From Acidobacteriota bacterium (GTDB lineage: Bacteria > Acidobacteriota > Thermoanaerobaculia > UBA5066), in assembly GCA_029781975.1 (NCBI GenBank), contig JAKOVQ010000046.1, positions 157,389-221,388 of the forward strand: a DNA stretch of 64,000 nt, in the 5' to 3' direction. This document shows positions 56,923 to 64,000 of this stretch, piece after piece (position 1 is the stretch's first letter; each line of letters opens with the position of its first letter). The notes beneath the pieces are model-generated. The model was not told where the DNA came from. It searched no databases and saw only the letters and a list, made by a program, of their open reading frames with translations. The translations under genes were made by a program, and so were the position numbers.

Positions 56923-57980
56923 CGCCTGGCCGCCGCCGCCTTCTTCGCCCGGTAGTCGGCGAGGAGCCGCTTCGCCTCGTCGAAGGCGTCTTCGGGGACG
57001 ATCTTCCCGCGGATCCTGGGGTACGCGGCCTCGGCCGCGGTCCGCCAGAGCGCCTCGGTCTTCGGGTCGACGGCGACGACGGTGAGCCCGCGCTTCCTCA
57101 TCGCCTCGACGTCCCGGGCCCCCGCGGCCTTGCTCTCGGCGCGCAGCCGCGCTCCCGCCTCGCGCGAGGCGTCGCGGATCGCCTTCTGGTCGGCGGGGGA
57201 GATCTTGTCCCACGTCGCCTTCGAGATGACCGTGGCCCCGAGGAGGAGCGCCCACCTCACGTCGGTCATGTTGGGGGCGTGCGTGTACCACTGGAGGATG
57301 ACGGCCGCCTGCGGCGTCGTCGGGAGGGCGGTGACGAGCCCGGTCTGCAGCGCCGTCGAGATCTCGGTCGACGGGAGGGGAACCGGGTTGAACCCGGCCC
57401 CCTTCCAGATCTCGATGGCGTCCGTGTCGCCCGCCCAGGCGAAGAGCTTCAGCGGCTTGAGATCGTCGGGCGTCTTCACTGGCGTCTTCGTGAAGAAGCG
57501 GACCCACCCGGCGTCGGCCCAGTTCAGGACGACGAACCCCTTCGCGGCGAGGGCCGCCTCGATCCGGGGCTCCATCTTCCCGAGGACGTAGTCCACCTCG
57601 TCGTCGGAGGCGTACATCATCGGGACCTCGAGCGCGAAGACGGTCCGGTCGACGTTGGAGAGGCCGACGCTGGTCAGGAGCGCGGCGTTCAGCGAGCCGA
57701 GCCGCATCTTCCTCACGACGTCGGCGTCGTCCCCCGCGACGCTCCCGGGGTACATCCTGACGACGACCCGCCCGTTCGTCGCCGTCTTCCACCTCTCCGC
57801 CATCTCCTTGAGGATGAGGTGGTAGGAGGAGCCCTCCGGGGCGAGCGTCGCCATCTTGACGATCGTCTGCGCAGCGGCGGCTCGGGGGACGAGCGCCCAT
57901 CCGGCAGCCGAGAGGAACGCGAGGGAGAGGACGCAGGCGCGGGAGGGGACGAATCGGAGGCGAAGGTTCACTCGTTTCAC
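56919..57980 (-). CDS. dctP: TRAP transporter substrate-binding protein (DctP family)
   Basis: VKMATLAPEGSSYHLILKEMAERWKTATNGRVVVRMYPGSVAGDDADVVRKMRLGSLNAALLTSVGL. Confidence 0.95.
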   Translation of the reverse strand: MKRVNLRLRFVPSRACVLSLAFLSAAGWALVPRAAAAQTIVKMATLAPEGSSYHLILKEMAERWKTATNGRVVVRMYPGSVAGDDADVVRKMRLGSLNAALLTSVGLSNVDRTVFALEVPMMYASDDEVDYVLGKMEPRIEAALAAKGFVVLNWADAGWVRFFTKTPVKTPDDLKPLKLFAWAGDTDAIEIWKGAGFNPVPLPSTEISTALQTGLVTALPTTPQAAVILQWYTHAPNMTDVRWALLLGATVISKATWDKISPADQKAIRDASREAGARLRAESKAAGARDVEAMRKRGLTVVAVDPKTEALWRTAAEAAYPRIRGKIVPEDAFDEAKRLLADYRAKKAAAARR

Positions 57981-58897
57981 TCCAGGAAGAGCTCGTCCGC
58001 GCGTCCCAGCAACCAGCGGGCGCGCTTCTGGGCGATCAGGTTGGCGAGGCGCATCGGCCTCGACCCGTCGGGGTTCACGGCGAGGGCCTTCCCGAGCATC
58101 GTCTCGAACTCCTTGCGGTCCTGCCGGGCGACGCAGACCGTCTCGGCGTACGAGACGTAGGGGGCGGCGCGCAGGCCGTCGGAGATGGCGACGGCGCGGT
58201 CGAGGTGCTCGAGCGCCCGCTCGGCGGAGCCCCCCGCGGAGGGGGGGCGGCCCCCCTCGAAGGCGATGAAGAAGTCGTGGATCGTCCCTTCGCCGAACGT
58301 CTCGTCGAGCTCGAGGGCCCTCCGCATGATCGCCTCGACGAGCCCCTGGTCGGCGGTCAGCTCGGAGTCCTCCTTGGAGAGAGCGATCGAGGCGCCCCAC
58401 GAGGCGCCGGTCCAGTAGAGGAGCGGGACGTCGGCCCTGGTCAGCTCGGCGAGGAGCGGGGCGCGGTCGGTCCGGAGCCGCCGGCGGAAGTCCCGGTGCT
58501 TCACCTCCAGCCCGCGAAGCGCGTATCCCAGCGCCCGCGCGTAGAGCTTCTTGGCCCGGGCCCTCAGCTCGGTCGCGCGGGCGAGGTCCTTCGCCTCGAC
58601 GTAGTCGGCCTCGCACTGGACGTAGGCGTAGGCGTACTGGGTGAAGCCGCTCGAGGCGGCGAGGAGGAGGTCGGCGTTCGCCGGCGTCTCCGCCAGCAGG
58701 GCCTCCATGGTCTTCAGCCCGAACGGGAGCGCCTGGCCGATCAGCTCCGGGTCGTCGTCGCTGGCGTAGGTGTCGCCCGCGCCCGCGAGGGCGCCGCCCA
58801 GCGTGTTCACGGCGAGCTTTCGCACCGAGCAGCCGGGAAGGAGGGCTGTGAGGAGGAGGGCCAGGGGGAGCGTCCAGGAACGCGGTGGGTTCCGCAT
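57977..58897 (-). CDS. TatT-like TRAP-transporter-associated lipoprotein
   Basis: Lipobox LLPGCS; VNTLGGALAGAGDTYASDDDPELIGQALPFGLKTMEALLAETPANADLLLAASSGFTQYAYAYVQ, WGASIALSKEDSELTADQGLVEAIMRRALELDETFGEGTIHDFFIAFEG. Confidence 0.9.
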   Translation of the reverse strand: MRNPPRSWTLPLALLLTALLPGCSVRKLAVNTLGGALAGAGDTYASDDDPELIGQALPFGLKTMEALLAETPANADLLLAASSGFTQYAYAYVQCEADYVEAKDLARATELRARAKKLYARALGYALRGLEVKHRDFRRRLRTDRAPLLAELTRADVPLLYWTGASWGASIALSKEDSELTADQGLVEAIMRRALELDETFGEGTIHDFFIAFEGGRPPSAGGSAERALEHLDRAVAISDGLRAAPYVSYAETVCVARQDRKEFETMLGKALAVNPDGSRPMRLANLIAQKRARWLLGRADELFLE

Positions 58898-58976
58898 CGG
58901 CGTCGGGAGGATAGGCCAGGGAGGGGAAGAGCGGTAGCCGGCACGGGACGGCGCTGGCGCCGTCCGAGCCGGCGGC

Positions 58977-59582
58977 TCAGCGGCGGATTCCCGATCCGAC
59001 GAAGCGGGGAGGGGTCAGGACCGTGGCGACCTCCCGGTCGTCGAGCCCCTCGAGGAGCACCTGCTCCACCGCCTCCCGCGAGAAGCGGTAGTGGTCCGAG
59101 GGGAATCGGTGGACGACCAGGGTCGGCGTGGAGGCCGCGAGCCCGTCGGCCTCCTCGCGGCCCGTCCGCCCGAGCGAAGGGAGCCCGGCCAGGAGGCGCG
59201 AGAGGCGGCGGTAGGACGGGGGCGGGGCGTCGAAGCCGGGGACGCCGAGGACGACGAGGGCCCCGGGGCGCGCCACCCTCCGGATCTCGGCGAGCGTCGT
59301 CCAGAAGAACGCGTCGTGCTCGAGGACGGAGTTGCAGAGGACGGTGTCGAACCGGGCGCCGTCGAAGAGGTCGAGGCGGTTGGCGTTCGCCCGGAGGATC
59401 TCGAAGCCCCCGAAGCGGGCCGGCCCGTCGAGGCTGACGCCGATCCGCGACGTGGCCCGCGCGAGCGCGGGGAGCGTCAGGAGCGTGTCGTTCGCCGGGA
59501 CGGCGCCGATCTCCAGCACCGCCCCTCCGGCCCGGCGCCTCTCGCAGACGCGGTCGAACTCGCTGTAGATTCTCGGGTGCAC
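58977..59582 (-). CDS. SAM-dependent methyltransferase (methyltransferase type 11-like)
   Basis: GGAVLEIGAVPANDTLL...RFDTVLCNSVLEHDAFFWTTLAEIRRVARPGALVVLGVPGF; GTG start. Confidence 0.85.
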   Translation of the reverse strand: MHPRIYSEFDRVCERRRAGGAVLEIGAVPANDTLLTLPALARATSRIGVSLDGPARFGGFEILRANANRLDLFDGARFDTVLCNSVLEHDAFFWTTLAEIRRVARPGALVVLGVPGFDAPPPSYRRLSRLLAGLPSLGRTGREEADGLAASTPTLVVHRFPSDHYRFSREAVEQVLLEGLDDREVATVLTPPRFVGSGIRR

Positions 59583-59620
59583 GGACGTCCCGCGAGGGAT
59601 CGTACGTCGGAAGGAGACCG

Positions 59621-60508
59621 ATGGCCGCGCGTCCCGCGGACGGCGCGGACCCGCTCGAGGAGCTGCGCGAGCGGCTCCGCCCGTTCGGGCCGCCCCTCGT
59701 CCTCTTCAACAAGTCGCACTCGGGGAGCCGCCTCCTGGCGCGCGCGTTCGGGGAAGCCGGCGTCTTCCTGGGCGCTCGGGTCAACGAGTCCGAGGACGCG
59801 CTCCCGCTGCTGGACCTCGTCCGCCACGCCGTCGAACGGTACTACCCGGACTACGGGCCGCTCTGGCGGGACGCGGGGGCGCGCGGGGAGCTCGCACGCG
59901 TGGCGGCGGACGTCTTCCGCCGGCACCTCGAGGGGCTGGAGCCGGGGAGCGGCCGCCCCTGGGGGTGGAAGCTCTGCGAGACGGGCTACGCCCTCCCGGT
60001 CGTCGACGCGCTCTTCCCCGCAGCGCGCTACGTTCACCTGATCCGGGACGGGCGCGACGTCGCCTTCTGCGACCACGTGGCGCCGAAGCACCCGTTCTGG
60101 CGGAAGGTCTACTTCGACACGGCGGGAATCACGTCATGGGGGCGGCTGTCGACGACGCAGTGGGGCTATCGCCTGCGCGGTCCCCTCCACAACGCCGTCC
60201 ACTGGTGCAACGCCGTCCGGGTCGGCCGGACCTACGGGCAGATGCTGAGGGAGCGCTACCACGAGGTCCGCTACGAGGAGCTGTGCGGGGCCTTCGAGGC
60301 GACCGTCGGCCGGCTCTTCGCGGACGTCGGCCTCCCGGCCGGGGCCGCCGCCCGCGCCGTCGAGCGCCTGGGCGGCCAGGTCCGCCGGGACTCGGTCGGC
60401 CGGCACGCGAGGGAGCCGGGGTGGCGGGTGAGGCGCGTGGTCGAGGTGGAGAAGCCGCTCCTCGTCGCGCTCGGCTACCTGCCGCCGGAGCCCGGGGCGC
60501 CCGTCTAG
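59621..60508 (+). CDS. Sulfotransferase family protein
   Basis: PPLVLFNKSHSGSRLLARAFGEAGVFLG, WGWKLCETGYALPVVDALFPAARYVHLIRDGRDVAFCD, RYEELCGAFEATVGRLFADVGLP. Confidence 0.9.
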   Translation: MAARPADGADPLEELRERLRPFGPPLVLFNKSHSGSRLLARAFGEAGVFLGARVNESEDALPLLDLVRHAVERYYPDYGPLWRDAGARGELARVAADVFRRHLEGLEPGSGRPWGWKLCETGYALPVVDALFPAARYVHLIRDGRDVAFCDHVAPKHPFWRKVYFDTAGITSWGRLSTTQWGYRLRGPLHNAVHWCNAVRVGRTYGQMLRERYHEVRYEELCGAFEATVGRLFADVGLPAGAAARAVERLGGQVRRDSVGRHAREPGWRVRRVVEVEKPLLVALGYLPPEPGAPV

Positions 60509-60540
60509 CGCCGGTCGCCGCCGCGCCAGGCCCGGCCGCC

Positions 60541-61458
60541 TCAGGGCCTCCCGACGAACGCTTCGAGCGCCGCCTCCCAGGTGTCGCGGACCGTCTCCAC
60601 GAGCGTCCGTCGCGGCCGCCAGCCGCAGAGGGCCTGGGCCTTGTGCCGGCTCCCGCGCTGGAAGAGGAGCGCGGGGGGGCGCATCGAGGTCTCGAGGAGC
60701 GGGAGCTCCCGCTCCGAGACGGAGAGGAAGAGGGCCGCGAGCCGCCGGACCGTCGTCGCCTCCCCCGAGCAGACGTTCACGCGCTCCCCGGCCGCGATCG
60801 GACACCTGAGGAGCGCGACGATCGCCTCGGCTGCGTCGCGGACGTCGACGAAGTCGCGGGCGGCGGCGAGGTTCCCGAGGCGGATCGCGGCAGCGTCGGG
60901 GTCGAGGAGCTGGGCGACGAGGGCGGGGACGAGGAAGGGCCCCTCCTGGCCCGGGCCGATCGTGTTGAAGAGCCGGACGAAGACCGGCTCCACGGCGCCC
61001 GTCCGGGCCGCCGCGCGGACGAGCCCTTCCTGCAGCAGCTTCGACCGCGCGTAGTCCGTCACGGGCCGGTCGGGTTCGCCCTCGCCGAGCGGCGCCTCGC
61101 GCGCGGCGTCCTGCGGCGCGTAGACCGCCGAGCTCCCGACGTTGAGCCAGCGGACGGGCCTCCCCGACTCGGCCACGGCGCGCAGGAGGTTCTCGGTCGT
61201 CGTCCCGTGGAGCGCCTCGAGCTCGGCCGGGCGCGCCGCGGGACCTCCCCCGCAGGCGTGGACGACGTGGGTGGGCCGGGCGCGCGACACGAGGTTCCGG
61301 GCGACGGCGGGGTCGGTGAGGCTCCCGGGAGCGAGCAGGCTGCGCCGCCCGTGCGCGACGACCTCGGCCTCGGGCCAGAGCTCCCGGAGCGCCTCGACGA
61401 CCTGCCGGCCGACGAACCCGGTGGCGCCGGTCACGAGGACCCGGGGGACGTCGCTCAC
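60541..61458 (-). CDS. NAD-dependent epimerase/dehydratase
   Basis: RVLVTGATGFVGRQVVEAL, LNVGSSAVYAPQD, DYARSKLLQEGLV (YxxxK), VRLFNTIGPGQ. Confidence 0.93.
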   Translation of the reverse strand: MSDVPRVLVTGATGFVGRQVVEALRELWPEAEVVAHGRRSLLAPGSLTDPAVARNLVSRARPTHVVHACGGGPAARPAELEALHGTTTENLLRAVAESGRPVRWLNVGSSAVYAPQDAAREAPLGEGEPDRPVTDYARSKLLQEGLVRAAARTGAVEPVFVRLFNTIGPGQEGPFLVPALVAQLLDPDAAAIRLGNLAAARDFVDVRDAAEAIVALLRCPIAAGERVNVCSGEATTVRRLAALFLSVSERELPLLETSMRPPALLFQRGSRHKAQALCGWRPRRTLVETVRDTWEAALEAFVGRP

Positions 61459-62642
61459 GCGGCGCCCCTCTCGGCCGCGGCCCGCCGCTCGACCGCCTCG
61501 GCGTGGACCTCGGCGACGCGCCGGAAGTTGGACTCGAGCGAGAGGGCTCGCGCGAGGTCGCGCGCCGCGCTCGCGGCCGGGCTCCGGAAGCGCGCGTCCG
61601 CGACCTCCGCGAGCGCCGCCGCGAGCCGCGCCGCGTCGGCGGGGTCGTCGACGACGCGGCCGTGCACCCTGTCGGTCATCAGCTCGGAGGCTCCGTCGGA
61701 CCGCGTCGTGACGACCGGGAGGGCGCTCGCCAGCGCCTCGAGGACGACGAGGCTGCAGGGGTCGTAGTAGGTCGGGTGGAGGAAGAGGTCGGCCGCCGCG
61801 AAGAACGGGACGACGTCCGGGACGAAGCCGGGGAAAGAGCAGCGGCCTGCGACGCCGAGGGCGGCGGCCCGCTCCCGGAGCGGGGCCGGGTCGCCGCGGC
61901 CCAGGAGGACGAAGCGGGCGCCCGGCCGGCCGGCGGCGGAGGGGAGGCCGGTCGCGAACGCCCCGAGCGCCTCGGAGGCTCCCTTGAGAGTCCGGTTGTG
62001 CCCGGCCGCGAGGACCACGACGTCGCCCGGCCGGGCCCCCAGCCGCTCGCGCGCCGCGCCCCGCTCCGCCGCCAGGCGCTCCGGCGAGAACCGGTCGACG
62101 TCGGCCCCGTTCGGGACGATGCGGATCCTCGCCGCGTCGACGCCGTGGAGGTCGCGGAAGTGCGCCGCCGTCATCCGCGACACCGCGACGACGAGCGCCC
62201 CGCGCACCGCGAGCTGCCGGCGCTCGAGGAGGCGGCGCATCAGGTAGGAGCCGCGGTCCCGGACGGAGCGGGCGGCCCCCGGAGCGGAGCCCGCCGCCCT
62301 CCGGGACTGCCGGAAGTCCGCGACGCGCGATCCGAACTGCGGCTGGAAGACGTCGAACGCCGTTCCGGTCCCGAGGTCGTGGACGACGTCGGCGCCCAGG
62401 CGCCCGACGAGCCGGGCCGCGGCCGCCGCCCTGCCGAGGCGCGACGGGGCGGGAGGGATCCGGTGGAAGGCCGCTCCGGCCAGAGGGGTCGAGCCATCGC
62501 CTGCACCCGACCGCCGGCCCTCGGCGGCGACGACGTGGAGCTCTTCCCCGTTCCGGACGAGCCAGCGGGCGAGCTCCCGGGCCCACCTCTCGAGCCCCCC
62601 GGCGTCGGGGTCGAAACGGTCGAGGACCAGGGCGACCTTCAC
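61455..62642 (-). CDS. Glycosyltransferase family 4-type
   Basis: DRFDPDAGGLERWARELARWLV, IRIVPNGADVDRFSPERL, FFAAADLFLHPTYYDPCSLVVLEALASALPVVTTRSDGASELM. Confidence 0.93.
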   Translation of the reverse strand: MKVALVLDRFDPDAGGLERWARELARWLVRNGEELHVVAAEGRRSGAGDGSTPLAGAAFHRIPPAPSRLGRAAAAARLVGRLGADVVHDLGTGTAFDVFQPQFGSRVADFRQSRRAAGSAPGAARSVRDRGSYLMRRLLERRQLAVRGALVVAVSRMTAAHFRDLHGVDAARIRIVPNGADVDRFSPERLAAERGAARERLGARPGDVVVLAAGHNRTLKGASEALGAFATGLPSAAGRPGARFVLLGRGDPAPLRERAAALGVAGRCSFPGFVPDVVPFFAAADLFLHPTYYDPCSLVVLEALASALPVVTTRSDGASELMTDRVHGRVVDDPADAARLAAALAEVADARFRSPAASAARDLARALSLESNFRRVAEVHAEAVERRAAAERGAA

Positions 62643-63901
62643 GTCACGGCCGGGGGAGCGGCGGAATACTTCTCGTGACGCCGTTCGGCGAGGACGCGCC
62701 GGAGCCGATCGACCGCCTCCCAGACGTCGACGAACGAGTTGTAGAGCGGCGCGATCCCGAACCGGATGTTGTCGGGCGCGCGGAAGTCGGGGATCACCCC
62801 CATCTCCTCGATGAGGGCCCGGTCGACCCGGAGGCCGTCGGGGTGCCCCAGCGAGACGTGCGAGCCGCGCCGGGCCGGGTCGCGCGGGGACTTCAGCGAA
62901 ACGCCCAGCGGCGCGAGGCGCTCCTCCCAGAGGGCGACGAGGTACTCCGTCTGCCGGACGGACTTCTCGCGGACGGCCTCGATCCCGGCCTCGAGGAGGA
63001 GGTCGACCCCCCCCTCGACGCCGAGGAGCGAGAGGACCGGCGGCGTCCCGGCGAGGAAGCGCCGGAGGCCGGGGGCCGGCGCGTACGCGAGGTCGAAGTC
63101 GAAGGGACGGTCGTGCCCGAACCAGCCCGTGAGGGGGTTGCCGAGCCGCTCCTGGAGACCGCGACGGACGAAGAGGAACGCGGGGGAGCCGGGGCCGCCG
63201 TTCAGGTACTTGTAGGTGCAGCCGACGGCGAGGTCCGCCCCCGCCCCGTCGAGGTCGATCGGCACCGCCCCGGCCGAGTGGGAGAGGTCCCACAGGACGA
63301 GGGCGCCGGCCTCGTGGGCGAGCGCCGTCACCGCGGCGAGGTCGTGGAGGAAGCCGCTCCTGAAGGCGGTCTGGGTCAGCGCGACGACGGCGACGTCGCC
63401 GTCGACGGCGGCCGCCAGGTCCCCCGCGTCGATCCCGATCCCGTCTCGCGACCGGACGAGCCGGACGGAGCGCCCTCCGCCCAGGAGCCTCACGGCTCCG
63501 TCGATCAGGTAGAGGTCCGAGGGGAAGTTCAGGTCGTCGGTGACGACGACCCTCCGGTCGGGCCGGTCGAGGAGGGCGGCGACGAGGAGCTTCCAGAGGT
63601 TCACCGAGGTGGAGTCGGAGACGATCACCTCGTCCGGGGACGCGCCGACGAGCCGTGCGATCTTGGCGCCGATCCGGCGCGGCGCCTCGTACCACCCCTC
63701 GCCCCAGCCCCGGACGAGCCGCGCGCCCCACTCCTCGCGGACGGCGGCGGCGAGGCGCCTCTCGGTGGCCGCGGGGAGCCGGCCGAGCGAGTTGCCGTCG
63801 AGGTAGACGAGCCCCGGGTCGGCGACGACGAACGCCTCGCGGAAGCGGGCGAGCGGGTCGGCCGCGTCGAGGGAGAGGGCGTGGTCGCGATCGGTGCGCA
63901 T
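62639..63901 (-). CDS. kynU: Kynureninase
   Basis: [79 protein letters not shown]. Confidence 0.95.
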   Translation of the reverse strand: MRTDRDHALSLDAADPLARFREAFVVADPGLVYLDGNSLGRLPAATERRLAAAVREEWGARLVRGWGEGWYEAPRRIGAKIARLVGASPDEVIVSDSTSVNLWKLLVAALLDRPDRRVVVTDDLNFPSDLYLIDGAVRLLGGGRSVRLVRSRDGIGIDAGDLAAAVDGDVAVVALTQTAFRSGFLHDLAAVTALAHEAGALVLWDLSHSAGAVPIDLDGAGADLAVGCTYKYLNGGPGSPAFLFVRRGLQERLGNPLTGWFGHDRPFDFDLAYAPAPGLRRFLAGTPPVLSLLGVEGGVDLLLEAGIEAVREKSVRQTEYLVALWEERLAPLGVSLKSPRDPARRGSHVSLGHPDGLRVDRALIEEMGVIPDFRAPDNIRFGIAPLYNSFVDVWEAVDRLRRVLAERRHEKYSAAPPAVT

Positions 63902-64000
63902 GCCGGTGGCCTCTACCCTGGGACCCGGGACGGGGGAGAGGCTCCCGGAGGATAGCGAAGGAGCGCAGGGACTGGGCAGAAAAGGAAACGGCCGCCGCCC

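Noticed and set aside
1-64000. tRNA, rRNA or intact transposase/integrase genes
   Set aside because: No T-loop/acceptor pairs, rRNA cores, DDE or tyrosine recombinase motifs recognised by eye; a tRNAscan/ISfinder run would be decisive

Overview
High-GC (about 70%) bacterial chromosome segment. Its style (multiheme CxxCH secreted protein, TolB-type and sensor-fused Ser/Thr kinases, very large NHL-repeat secreted protein, TatT-type TRAP system) suggests Acidobacteriota or a similar lineage, but that is inference because no rRNA is present. I support about 53 protein-coding genes. Most long opposite-strand ORFs in the supplied track are GC3 shadow ORFs. Recognisable loci: proB and proA (about 20 kb apart), serA-like dehydrogenase, sthA, ggt, a TetR/methyltransferase/quinol NO reductase cluster, a complete Rrf2-sbp-cysT-cysW-cysA sulfate uptake operon, a TatT-DctP-DctQM TRAP operon, and a kynU-glycosyltransferase-epimerase operon next to a sulfotransferase/methyltransferase pair. 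No rRNA, tRNA, CRISPR array or intact transposase was seen. Less ordinary items: (i) a 9-heme CxxCH secreted protein with Ig-like and PKD domains; (ii) a multi-TM + GAF + Zn-ribbon-like + Ser/Thr kinase fusion; (iii) a translationally coupled DUF2177/PlsC/DUF1295 membrane-lipid operon; (iv) a 1,885-aa protein with about 12 NHL repeats next to an ECF-like sigma factor and a tail-anchored mini-protein; (v) an apparently unnamed C-terminal module shared by two secreted proteins; (vi) a low-coding island with vapB plus an internally deleted vapC; (vii) several perfect palindromes at promoters. All calls are from reading the sequence; no database search was run.
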